DNA of 5,000 nt from Campylobacterales bacterium (GCA_026986055.1 JALSPH010000023.1:1-5000), one strand, 5' to 3'. Shown: positions 1-4,947, counted from the first letter of the stretch. The notes: a model not told the origin generated them from the sequence alone. A program made the numbers and translations.

Positions 1-101
1 CCGAGTCGCTGCGCCTCTATAGCCACCTCTTTGCCAAGTTCCCCGCTTCCAAGAAGCATGATTTTCAAACTGTTGGATTTTAGCGGTGCAGGAAAATGCA
101 T
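1..101 (-). CDS. purT: Phosphoribosylglycinamide formyltransferase 2 (formate-dependent GAR transformylase), N-terminal fragment
   Basis: This is the 5' end of a gene that leaves the window at the left edge; 33 full codons are visible. PurT makes formyl-GAR from GAR, formate and ATP in de novo purine synthesis and is a cytosolic ATP-grasp enzyme. The visible protein starts [15 protein letters not shown] and continues with the run [18 protein letters not shown] at residues 16-33, which is the highly conserved N-terminal nucleotide-binding loop and first helix of PurT. The ATG at 101-99 is chosen because AAGGAT (complement of 107-112) sits about 5 nt upstream; an ATG at 109-107 is out of frame. 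The fragment is too short to judge the catalytic domain. The gene is divergent from the DUF2892 gene across 58 bp. The identity is from motif recognition and is fairly secure. Confidence 0.88.
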   Translation of the reverse strand, partial: MHFPAPLKSNSLKIMLLGSGELGKEVAIEAQRL

Positions 102-122
102 GAGCCATCCTTAATTCTTTTT

Positions 123-131
123 TGGTAATAT
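123..131 (+). promoter_or_regulatory. Candidate extended -10 (TGGTAATAT) for the DUF2892 gene
   Basis: TGGTAATAT fits the TGn-TATAAT extended -10 form, with 5 of 6 hexamer matches. It would start transcription near 138, about 22 nt before the ATG at 160, leaving room for the AAAGGA ribosome site at 147-152. There is no recognisable -35, which is common in Campylobacterota housekeeping promoters. Confidence 0.4.
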
Positions 132-132
132 A
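127..132 (-). promoter_or_regulatory. Candidate -10 element for purT
   Basis: Reading leftward, TATATT lies about 25 nt upstream of the purT ATG. A start near position 120 would give a leader of roughly 20 nt containing the AAGGAT ribosome site. No -35 match is visible. It overlaps the candidate -10 of the divergent gene, so the two promoters would share the same bases (GGTA-N3-TACC, 124-134). This is inferred from sequence only. Confidence 0.35.
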
Positions 133-159
133 CCTAAAATCGATTTAAAGGATTCAAAC

Positions 160-360
160 ATGGCATGCAAAATGGGAAGTCAGGATAGAGTGAGTCGTAT
201 TGTTGCAGGAGTTATTCTGATAGGGTTCGCTTTGATTACCGGAAACGTAGTAGGATGGTTTGGAGTGATACCGCTGGTAACAGGTATCATAGGCTGGTGC
301 CCGCTTTACGGCCCGCTTGGGGTCAACACTTGCGAAACGGAGCATTCCGAGGGTCACTGA
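160..360 (+). CDS. DUF2892 (YgaP-like) small inner-membrane protein
   Basis: A 66-aa protein with the layout of the DUF2892 family (the transmembrane domain also found at the C-terminus of YgaP). Family members are short double-spanning inner-membrane proteins of unclear role, sometimes linked to sulfur or rhodanese chemistry. An N-terminal Cys-containing stretch (MACKMG) and a DRVSRIVAG helix start lead into two hydrophobic segments at about residues 12-27 and 30-45. The family signature GWCPLYGPLGVNTC follows at about 45-58, with Cys47 and Cys58, and the tail is polar. The ATG at 160 is preferred because AAAGGA at 147-152 is 7 nt upstream; Met5 would be too far from it. The gene looks monocistronic: purT is divergent upstream and rpsU convergent downstream. 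Family assignment is strong; no specific function can be given. Confidence 0.88.
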   Translation: MACKMGSQDRVSRIVAGVILIGFALITGNVVGWFGVIPLVTGIIGWCPLYGPLGVNTCETEHSEGH

Positions 361-393
361 AAAAAAGAAGCGGCCCAAAAGGGCCTGCCGCTT
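360..393 (-). terminator. Rho-independent terminator of rpsU
   Basis: The hairpin at 368-393 pairs AAGCGGC with GCCGCTT, or alternatively GGCCC-AAAA-GGGCC inside an AAGC/GCTT base. Read leftward it is followed by seven T residues (complement of 360-366). On the plus strand no T-run follows, so it works only for rpsU. The right arm includes two bases of the rpsU stop codon (392-394), and the T-tract shares a base with the stop codon of the convergent DUF2892 gene (358-360). Confidence 0.8.
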
Positions 394-604
394 AGAGACG
401 AGATTCGTATCTGCGCAGCATAAATAGACGCTTGAGCAACTTCTTGCGCGCAGCTATCTTCTGCTTTTTGCGCTTTTCGGTCATAGGCTCATAGAAGCGT
501 CTTGCACGAGCTTCGGTTACGATCAAGTTTCGATCGACCTGCTTTTTGAATCGGCGGTATGCTTCATCAAAAGACTCGTTTTCACGTACGACGATGCCAG
601 GCAT
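392..604 (-). CDS. rpsU: 30S ribosomal protein bS21
   Basis: A 70-aa, very basic protein beginning [20 protein letters not shown] and ending RRYESRL, which matches bS21 over its whole length. The hallmarks are the acidic N-terminal part with [16 protein letters not shown] (about residues 10-25), the REF/RRFYEP region (about 36-40) and the Lys/Arg-rich C-terminal helix (about 42-66). bS21 sits on the 30S platform near the 3' end of 16S rRNA and takes part in initiation. A longer frame open to position 898 exists, but the extra N-terminus is not bS21-like. The ATG at 604-602 has an excellent ribosome site and fits the family length. The gene stands alone, with its own promoter (643-672) and terminator (360-393). 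Identification is secure. Confidence 0.97.
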   Translation of the reverse strand: MPGIVVRENESFDEAYRRFKKQVDRNLIVTEARARRFYEPMTEKRKKQKIAARKKLLKRLFMLRRYESRL

Positions 605-610
605 TCTGAC

Positions 611-621
611 ATCACCCCCTT
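611..621 (-). promoter_or_regulatory. Unusually long Shine-Dalgarno site of rpsU
   Basis: Read leftward, AAGGGGGTGAT ends 6 nt before the ATG. It differs from the full anti-SD complement AAGGAGGTGAT at one base, and that G can still wobble-pair with U. This could give 11 continuous pairs with the 16S 3' end, far longer than the 4-6 nt sites of the other genes here. It fixes the start codon of rpsU and rejects the upstream extension. Confidence 0.85.
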
Positions 622-642
622 CCGGTTTGAATTTGGACCGAA

Positions 643-672
643 AGTATAGCATAGTTTCGCTATCATATACAA
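643..672 (-). promoter_or_regulatory. rpsU promoter with extended -10 (TGCTATACT)
   Basis: Read leftward, TGCTATACT (complement of 643-651) is a near-consensus extended -10. A weak -35 TTGTAT (complement of 667-672) lies 18 nt upstream. The predicted start near 636 gives a leader of about 32 nt that contains the long SD. The -10 lies inside an imperfect dyad at 639-659 (CGAAAgTAT-agc-ATAgTTTCG). Confidence 0.7.
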
Positions 673-675
673 AAA

Positions 676-776
676 TTATTACCGCACCGACTAATAACCT
701 TAATTTTTGAGAGAACGAGAAGAGGTGAGATGTGAGTGGAGAAATCTGAAGGACTCCCCATAGGGTGCGGTAATAA
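676..776. repeat. 13-bp perfect inverted repeat enclosing 75 bp, upstream of nnr
   Basis: TTATTACCGCACC at 676-688 is the exact reverse complement of GGTGCGGTAATAA at 764-776. The right arm ends 5 nt before the nnr ribosome site (GGAG, 782-785), so in an nnr transcript starting near 676 it could close a roughly 100-nt structured leader. A possible but weak plus-strand -10 (TATACA, 666-671) would start such a transcript. Inside are smaller pairings: GGAG 738-741 with CTCC 754-757, and TTATTA 676-681 with TAATAA 692-697, the latter competing with the long stem. I do not recognise a known riboswitch. It could also be a small RNA, an operator pair or a tiny terminal-inverted-repeat element, although no flanking target duplication is visible. 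Confidence 0.6.
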
Positions 777-793
777 ATGTCGGAGTATATTTC

Positions 794-2203
794 ATGGAAA
801 AGATTTTCAACGACTGCTACGACCTGGACAGACGCTGCTACGAAAAGTTCGATCTTACGGAAGATATTTTGATGGAGCATGCGGCACAAGGTCTTCAAAG
901 AGCGGTAGCAAAATGTGCAGAGCCGGGCTCATCGGTTCTTATCGTTGCAGGGCCCGGCAACAACGGTGCAGACGGCATAACGCTGGCTAGACTTCTGCAC
1001 GGCGACTATGAGGTATATCTCCACCTCCCATACGGAGCTAAGTCGCAAATGGCCAAGCTGCAGCTTGAAAGAGTGAAGCAGCTTGGATTGGAGTGCGTGG
1101 AGTATATTCCGGAAAATGTCGACGTAGTGGTAGACGCCCTCTTTGGAGCGGGATTCAGCAAAGCTCTCGACATAAAAGGTATCGACATCATAGATAGTTT
1201 GAACGGAATGGATGGCGTAAAGATAGCCTGCGACATCCCAAGCGGAATAGACCCCGACGGAAACCCGAACCCCATCGCTTTCAGAGCCGACATAACCGTG
1301 ACGATGGGCGCTTTGAAAAAAGCGCTTTTCAGCGACTTCGCCAAACAATACACAGGTACTATAGAGGTTGCAGACCTCGGTGTCAGCAGAAAAATCTATG
1401 AGCACCATACCGACACTTTTTTGCTTCAAAAAAGAGATTTCAATCCGCCTCTTAGAAAAAATCCGGCTTCTCACAAAGGGGAGTACGGCCATCTATGCGT
1501 TGTTGCCGGCAGAAAGAGCGGAGCCGCTATCTTGTGCGCCTCGGCGGCTCTTAGGTTCGGAGCCGGACTCGTTACCCTCATGAGCGATCACAATATAGAA
1601 AACAGACCCTACTCTCTTATGCAGTCACCGGAACTTCCGCAAAACGTCAGCGCCGTCGCGATGGGAATGGGGCTAGGGCTCGAGTATGACCCTATTATGG
1701 TCAAGTCCGCTATCATCGAAAACGATATACCCATTCTCCTAGATGCCGACGTCTGCTACGTACCGTGGGTGAAGAAGCTGTTGGAAGAGTGCACGAAAAC
1801 GGTCATAACTCCACATCCAAAAGAGTTCAGCGCTCTCCTTAAGACTCTGCAAATCGAAGAGGTGAGTGTAGCCGAGATCCAAAGGGACAGGTTCGGCTGG
1901 GCAAGACGCTTCTCCGAAGCCTACCCAAACAGTGTTCTGGTGCTAAAAGGGGCCAATACCATCATAGCCCACGAGGGTATCGTTTACGTAAATCCCCTTG
2001 GAACCCAAACACTCTCGCAAGCTGGAAGCGGAGACCTGCTTAGCGGTCTTATAGCCTCTTTGCTTGCCCAGGGATACACTCCTCTCAATGCCGCCATAAA
2101 CGGCTCTCTCGCCCACACTCTTTGTGCGCAAAACTACAAAGGAGCGAACTTCAGCGCAACGGCCGAAGATCTTATAGAGGAGATTCGTTGGCTGACAAAA
2201 TAA
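794..2203 (+). CDS. nnr: Bifunctional NAD(P)H-hydrate repair enzyme (epimerase + ADP/ATP-dependent dehydratase)
   Basis: A 469-aa metabolite-repair enzyme. The N-terminal YjeF_N domain (about 1-205) interconverts S- and R-NAD(P)HX. The C-terminal ribokinase-like domain (about 220-469) dehydrates S-NAD(P)HX back to NAD(P)H using ADP (bacterial type). Visible motifs in the epimerase half are LDRRCYEKF near the start, GPGNNGADG at 53-61 (usually GNNGGDG), DALFGAG at 114-120 and DIPSGID at 147-153. In the dehydratase half they are HKGEYGH at 227-233, GMGLG at 291-295, LDAD at 316-319, TPHPKE at 339-344, LKGANT at 384-389, NPLGT at 400-404 and AGSGDLLSG at 410-418, with presumed catalytic Asp414. 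It is somewhat shorter than the roughly 515-aa E. coli Nnr. The ATG at 794 has GGAG at 782-785, 8 nt upstream. It overlaps purN by 16 nt. Confidence 0.95.
   Translation: MEKIFNDCYDLDRRCYEKFDLTEDILMEHAAQGLQRAVAKCAEPGSSVLIVAGPGNNGADGITLARLLHGDYEVYLHLPYGAKSQMAKLQLERVKQLGLECVEYIPENVDVVVDALFGAGFSKALDIKGIDIIDSLNGMDGVKIACDIPSGIDPDGNPNPIAFRADITVTMGALKKALFSDFAKQYTGTIEVADLGVSRKIYEHHTDTFLLQKRDFNPPLRKNPASHKGEYGHLCVVAGRKSGAAILCASAALRFGAGLVTLMSDHNIENRPYSLMQSPELPQNVSAVAMGMGLGLEYDPIMVKSAIIENDIPILLDADVCYVPWVKKLLEECTKTVITPHPKEFSALLKTLQIEEVSVAEIQRDRFGWARRFSEAYPNSVLVLKGANTIIAHEGIVYVNPLGTQTLSQAGSGDLLSGLIASLLAQGYTPLNAAINGSLAHTLCAQNYKGANFSATAEDLIEEIRWLTK
2177..2190 (+). promoter_or_regulatory. Ribosome site and TTG start codon of purN
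   Basis: GAGGAG at 2177-2182 lies 5 nt before a TTG at 2188-2190. There is no in-frame ATG between this point and the essential glycine-rich loop of PurN. The nearest upstream in-frame ATG (2122) would add 22 residues that do not resemble PurN and lies deep inside nnr. The site decides the start and implies that nnr and purN are translated from one message. Confidence 0.8.
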
Positions 2204-2772
2204 AAAAAATCTCAGTACTCTTCAGCGGCAGAGGCAGCAACCTCGAAAAGCTGATAGAGAGATTCCACGAAAAGAGTTTTGCAGGTACAGAGACAAGGGT
2301 ATTTCCGATCACGAACAGACCGGAGGCAAACGGCATAAATGTTGCAAGAGAGCATGGTATCGAGAGTATCGTAATAGACCATAGAAAATTCAAAAGCAGA
2401 GAGGAGTTCGATAGAGAGCTGGTAAAGGTTCTCAAAAATATAAACCCCGATCTAGTGGTGATGGCAGGTTTCATGCGCATAGTCACGCCTATCTTTACAT
2501 CAAATATAGACGCTATCAACCTTCATCCATCTCTCCTTCCCCTTTTCAAAGGGGCAAATGCGATTGAGGAGAGTTTCAAAAGCGGTATGAAGGTAGGAGG
2601 GGTGACGGTTCACCGTGTCGACGCGACACTCGACGGCGGTAAAATCCTAGCCCAGGAGTGCGTCAAGATAGAGCCTTGCGACACCCTTGAGAGCTTTACG
2701 AGAAAGATCAGGGAAAAAGAGCACTACCTTCTTCCCAAAACCGTCATGGAGCTTCTTGGGCTGAAAGAGTAA
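2188..2772 (+). CDS. purN: Phosphoribosylglycinamide formyltransferase (10-formyl-THF-dependent GAR transformylase)
   Basis: With the TTG start the protein is 194 aa, close to the usual PurN length (about 190-212). It transfers a formyl group from 10-formyltetrahydrofolate to GAR, the third step of de novo purine synthesis, in the cytosol. The phosphate-binding loop LFSGRGSNLEKL is at 11-22. The VMAGFMRIV strand at 91-99 is part of the folate site. INLHPSLLP at 110-118 carries Asn111 and His113, and VHRVDATLDGGKIL at 141-154 carries Asp149; these three match the Asn-His-Asp catalytic triad known from E. coli PurN. After the HPSLLP motif comes FKGANAIEES rather than the YPGLHTH of E. coli, a variant I associate with Campylobacterota. 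The start overlaps the nnr end by 16 nt and a hairpin follows directly. Confidence 0.95.
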   Translation: MADKIKKISVLFSGRGSNLEKLIERFHEKSFAGTETRVFPITNRPEANGINVAREHGIESIVIDHRKFKSREEFDRELVKVLKNINPDLVVMAGFMRIVTPIFTSNIDAINLHPSLLPLFKGANAIEESFKSGMKVGGVTVHRVDATLDGGKILAQECVKIEPCDTLESFTRKIREKEHYLLPKTVMELLGLKE

Positions 2773-2799
2773 GCAAAAAGAGATTAACTCTTTTTGCTT
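2771..2799. terminator. Shared bidirectional terminator hairpin between purN and rmuC
   Basis: AAGCAAAAAGAG (2771-2782) pairs perfectly with CTCTTTTTGCTT (2788-2799) around a 5-nt loop ATTAA. The stem itself supplies a T-rich descending arm on either strand. The plus strand continues TTTC and the minus strand continues ACTCTTTC, so the trailing T-tracts are modest. The hairpin begins inside the purN stop codon (2770-2772), and its loop contains the first bases of the rmuC stop codon (2784-2786), so the last rmuC codons form one stem arm. Confidence 0.7.
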
Positions 2800-4250
2800 T
2801 CAAGCTCTTCGAGCCTCTCCGCCCCCTCCACAAGCTTTTTGGGCATACTCTTTGTAGCTTTCGCTCCAAGCTCTTCGAGCCTCTGTATGCGCCCTACGAT
2901 ATTTCCGCGCCCATCGGTAAGCTTTCTCCATGCGCTCTCGTAACTCTTTTGTACCGTGTTGAGCTGTTTTCCCACCTTCTCAAGATCCTCCACGAAACTT
3001 ACGAACTTATCGTAGAGCGCACCTGCCTGCCTGGCGATCTCAAGAGCGTTTTGGCTCTGGCGCTCTCTTCGCCAGGTGTTTTCGACGGCTCGTAGAGCCA
3101 CCAGCAGAGTCGTAGGACTCACCAGTACGATATGTTTGGAGAAGGCTCTGTCATAAAGCGATGGATCCTCTTGCAGCGCAAGCATCAGCGCCCCCTCGAT
3201 CGGCATGAACATAAATATGAAATCGAGCGTATTCACACCTTCCAAGGCGGTGTAACTCTTGTCGCTAAGCTTATCTATGTGACTCTTGACCGCTTCTAGA
3301 TGCCTCTTCGCATAGACCTGCCTCTCTCGATCATCTTCCGCATTCACGTACCCTTCGTAAGCTACAAGCGAAGTCTTCGCATCTATTATGATATCTCTGC
3401 TGTCCGGCAGATGGACGACAACGTCTGGGCGGAAACGGCGATTCTGATCATCATGCATAGTAACTTCACGCTCATACTCTTCGCCTTCGCGAAGACCTGA
3501 AGCCTCAAGCACCCTCTCCAGCACCATCTCTCCCCAAACTCCCTGTTTTTTGCTCTCCCCCTTCAGGGCTTTTGTGAGATTGGTCGCATCTTCGCTTATT
3601 TGGCGGTTCAACTCTTTAAGGCTCTTTATCTCGTTCAAAAGAGCAGCCATCTCTTTGGTCTCTTCGGTATGTACCTGTTCTATACGCTTTTTAAACTCGC
3701 TAACCTGCATCTGCAGAGGCTTTAACACCTGCTCGACTCCCTCTTTCGATATAGCTCCGAAGCGCAGGCTGTTCTCCTCCATAATTTTTGCAGCCAGAAC
3801 CTTGAACTCTTTTTGCATCAAATCTTTGGCGCTTTTGAGCTCCTCCAAACTCCTCTTTGCACCTCTTCTCTCCGACTCAAGAAGGGTTTGAAGCTCGCTT
3901 ACCTCCTTCTCAAGAGCCAGGGTTTTTGACCTGCAACTCTCCAAAACCGCCTCTTGCTCCTCGCTTCTTCTTTTAAAAGCGCTCAAAGCCTCCACCCTCT
4001 CTTTGAGTGCAGCGCTCTCCATGCGGCTTGAGTTTAAAAGCTCTTCGATCTTTTCGGTTTCGCTTCTGGACTCCTCAAGACTCTTCTCCAGGGCCTCTTT
4101 CTCCCCAAGGTAGCTTTGGTGCATCTGCTCAATCTGTTGAGCGAACCCTTTTTTAATGGAGCGGTAGATGAGAAGATAGAGTATCGAACCAAAAAGGGCA
4201 GCCGCGGCAAATCCTGCCAAAAAGTAGACCCAAACAAGAGGTATCTGCAT
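2784..4250 (-). CDS. rmuC: DNA recombination protein RmuC (membrane-anchored, PD-(D/E)XK-like nuclease family)
   Basis: A 488-aa protein, similar in length to E. coli RmuC (475 aa). A single N-terminal membrane segment (about 4-29) is followed by RSIKK, placing the rest in the cytoplasm. A long coiled coil runs from about 38 to 230. The RmuC domain follows: KKQGVWGEMVLERVLEASGL at 234-253, RPDVVVHLP at 274-282, IIIDAKTSL at 287-295, FIFMFMPIEGALMLAL at 344-359, and SPTTLLVALRAVENTWRRE at 378-396. Asp276, Asp290 and Lys292 fit a PD...DxK nuclease-like core. RmuC limits recombination between inverted or short repeats in E. coli; its biochemical activity is not settled. A short C-terminal coiled coil carries a duplicated RLEEL. 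The ATG at 4250 has AAGGAT (complement of 4257-4262) 6 nt upstream. It may be read together with the small gene upstream. Confidence 0.95.
   Translation of the reverse strand: MQIPLVWVYFLAGFAAAALFGSILYLLIYRSIKKGFAQQIEQMHQSYLGEKEALEKSLEESRSETEKIEELLNSSRMESAALKERVEALSAFKRRSEEQEAVLESCRSKTLALEKEVSELQTLLESERRGAKRSLEELKSAKDLMQKEFKVLAAKIMEENSLRFGAISKEGVEQVLKPLQMQVSEFKKRIEQVHTEETKEMAALLNEIKSLKELNRQISEDATNLTKALKGESKKQGVWGEMVLERVLEASGLREGEEYEREVTMHDDQNRRFRPDVVVHLPDSRDIIIDAKTSLVAYEGYVNAEDDRERQVYAKRHLEAVKSHIDKLSDKSYTALEGVNTLDFIFMFMPIEGALMLALQEDPSLYDRAFSKHIVLVSPTTLLVALRAVENTWRRERQSQNALEIARQAGALYDKFVSFVEDLEKVGKQLNTVQKSYESAWRKLTDGRGNIVGRIQRLEELGAKATKSMPKKLVEGAERLEELESKKS
2801..2884. repeat. 18-bp direct repeat in the rmuC 3' end
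   Basis: caagctcttcgagcctct occurs at 2801-2818 and again at 2867-2884, exactly 66 bp (22 codons) apart in the same frame. Both copies encode (Q/E)RLEEL in the C-terminal helical tail of RmuC (about residues 456-461 and 478-483). Identity at DNA level, including synonymous positions, hints at a recent in-frame duplication, although selection for a coiled-coil surface with strong codon preference could also produce it. Confidence 0.75.
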
Positions 4251-4274
4251 AGTCGTATCCTTTTTTTGCAGACT

Positions 4275-4280
4275 ATTATA
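4275..4280 (-). promoter_or_regulatory. rmuC -10 element (perfect TATAAT)
   Basis: Read leftward, TATAAT lies 24 nt upstream of the rmuC ATG. A start near 4268 would leave a leader of about 18 nt containing the AAAGGAT ribosome site. No -35 match is present; the expected position is occupied by a dyad CGACC-N10-GGTCG (4282-4301) that could be an operator. rmuC therefore probably has its own promoter even if some readthrough comes from the gene upstream. Confidence 0.55.
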
Positions 4281-4350
4281 GCGACCAAACAGAAACGGTC
4301 GTGTCCGGTTTGTAGAGGCATCCTAAAGATATTTCAGAGAAAGGGAAAAG

Positions 4351-4809
4351 CTATTTGGCAATGGAGCGTATCTCTTTTACAATCTCTCTTTTTGTCTCCA
4401 TTATGAGCTCGAGCTGCTTCTCTACACTCTGAGCTTCGGCAGCCATTTGAGCCTCAAGCTTGGCTACGAGGGCTTCAAGCTCGGCTATTCTGTCGTTAAG
4501 GCGACTGTTGAGACCCTTTTCATGCTCAAGCTCCCTTCTTACGTCGCCGACATGCTTTATGCGCTCAAGGAGCGCGGCTTTTTCTACATTCTCCTGATTC
4601 AGCGTCGCCTCGAGCTCCTTGAACTTCTTCTTCAAAGGTCTAAGCTCCTGCTCCAACTCCTCGTTAGCCTGAAGGAGCTCATCCAGCTCTACCTGATACA
4701 TCGCCTCTTTTCTCTCGGCTTTTGTTCTAGCGAGCACATATCCGCCCACAAAAGCTATTACGGCACCTGCACCCATACCCAAAAGCAGAAATATCATCTC
4801 TTTGTTCAT
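4351..4809 (-). CDS. Uncharacterised membrane-anchored coiled-coil protein encoded upstream of rmuC
   Basis: A 152-aa protein I do not recognise by name. Residues 5-27 (MIFLLLGMGAGAVIAFVGGY and following) form one Gly/Ala-rich hydrophobic segment. The basic stretch RTKAERK just after it predicts a cytoplasmic C-terminus. From about 33 to 148 the sequence is almost entirely charged heptad-like helix (for example ELDELLQANEELEQEL and LEALVAKLEAQMAAEAQ), with no globular domain, Cys or catalytic motif. The architecture resembles the N-terminal third of RmuC and also E. coli YhcB (DUF1043), but I cannot claim homology. The ATG at 4809 is used because it begins the membrane segment cleanly; its ribosome site (GGAAA, complement of 4817-4821) is weak. 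No terminator separates it from rmuC 100 bp downstream, so co-transcription is plausible. Function unknown. Confidence 0.8.
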   Translation of the reverse strand: MNKEMIFLLLGMGAGAVIAFVGGYVLARTKAERKEAMYQVELDELLQANEELEQELRPLKKKFKELEATLNQENVEKAALLERIKHVGDVRRELEHEKGLNSRLNDRIAELEALVAKLEAQMAAEAQSVEKQLELIMETKREIVKEIRSIAK

Positions 4810-4853
4810 ATTATATTTTCCAACTCTTTTACGTAAATTTAAACTTGCCTAAT

Positions 4854-4862
4854 ATTTTATCA
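4854..4862 (-). promoter_or_regulatory. Candidate extended -10 (TGATAAAAT) for the coiled-coil gene
   Basis: Read leftward, TGATAAAAT fits TGn plus 5 of 6 bases of TATAAT. It would start transcription near 4847, giving a leader of about 38 nt. No -35 is seen. A TATAAT also abuts the start codon (4811-4816), but it is too close to drive this ORF. Confidence 0.4.
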
Positions 4863-4874
4863 TAAATGAATTCC

Positions 4875-4903
4875 AAAAAACGGCGCTGCTACAATACGCC
4901 GCT
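4875..4903 (-). terminator. Hairpin plus T6 on the minus strand: terminator or leader attenuator
   Basis: Read leftward, CGGCG (complement of 4897-4901) pairs with CGCCG (complement of 4881-4885) across an 11-nt loop. The stem extends by a G-U and an A-T pair, and six T residues (complement of 4875-4880) follow. This is the form of an intrinsic terminator. All three leftward frames entering from the right edge hit a stop between 4960 and 5000 (for example TAA in the frame from 5000), so it may end an upstream minus-strand transcript. Alternatively it may sit in the leader of the coiled-coil gene. The reverse orientation has no T-run. Confidence 0.5.
4887..4895 (+). promoter_or_regulatory. Candidate extended -10 (TGCTACAAT) for the right-edge gene
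   Basis: TGCTACAAT matches the extended -10 form closely and resembles the rpsU element TGCTATACT. It would start transcription near 4902, about 46 nt before the ATG at 4948. No -35 is visible. It lies in the loop of the minus-strand hairpin at 4881-4901. Confidence 0.5.
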
Positions 4904-4910
4904 CATAAAA

Positions 4911-4923
4911 CCATAATTTATGG
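4911..4923. repeat. Perfect palindrome CCATAATTTATGG, possible operator
   Basis: Two 6-bp arms, CCATAA and TTATGG, flank a single central T. It falls roughly +9 to +21 relative to the predicted plus-strand start from the 4887-4895 promoter and 25 nt before the ATG at 4948. That is a position where a repressor, perhaps the adjacent gene product, could act. It also contains CATAAT (4912-4917), an alternative -10 for the same gene. Confidence 0.4.
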
Positions 4924-4947
4924 AATGAGAAATGCTTGATATGAGGC

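Noticed and set aside
676..776. Known riboswitch or SRP/6S RNA in the rpsU-nnr gap
   Set aside because: I looked for TPP, glycine, c-di-GMP, fluoride, ZTP, guanidine and SRP core motifs by eye on both strands and found none.
676..776. MITE or insertion sequence remnant bounded by the 13-bp inverted repeat
   Set aside because: No target-site duplication flanks the arms and no second copy is in the window; kept only as a lesser alternative.
605..898. N-terminal extension of the rpsU reading frame up to position 898
   Set aside because: The extra 98 residues do not resemble bS21, cross the rpsU promoter and overlap nnr antisense; the ATG at 604 has a near-perfect ribosome site.
736..990. 84-aa plus-strand frame overlapping the nnr start
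   Set aside because: It is out of frame with nnr, has no ribosome site and a low-complexity Arg/Cys/Ser composition typical of a shadow frame.
929..1492. 187-aa minus-strand frame inside nnr
   Set aside because: It is antisense to a gene whose motifs are conserved throughout; no domain recognised.
2122..2187. ATG-initiated 22-residue extension of purN
   Set aside because: It lies entirely inside nnr, has no SD, and its residues are unlike PurN; the TTG at 2188 is better supported.
3550..3891. 113-aa plus-strand frame inside rmuC
   Set aside because: Ser/Phe/Leu/Arg-rich translation is the usual antisense image of a Lys/Glu-rich coiled coil.
4447..4836. 129-aa plus-strand frame with hydrophobic Leu runs
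   Set aside because: It is the complement of the coiled-coil gene; Leu runs come from antisense Glu/Lys/Gln codons.
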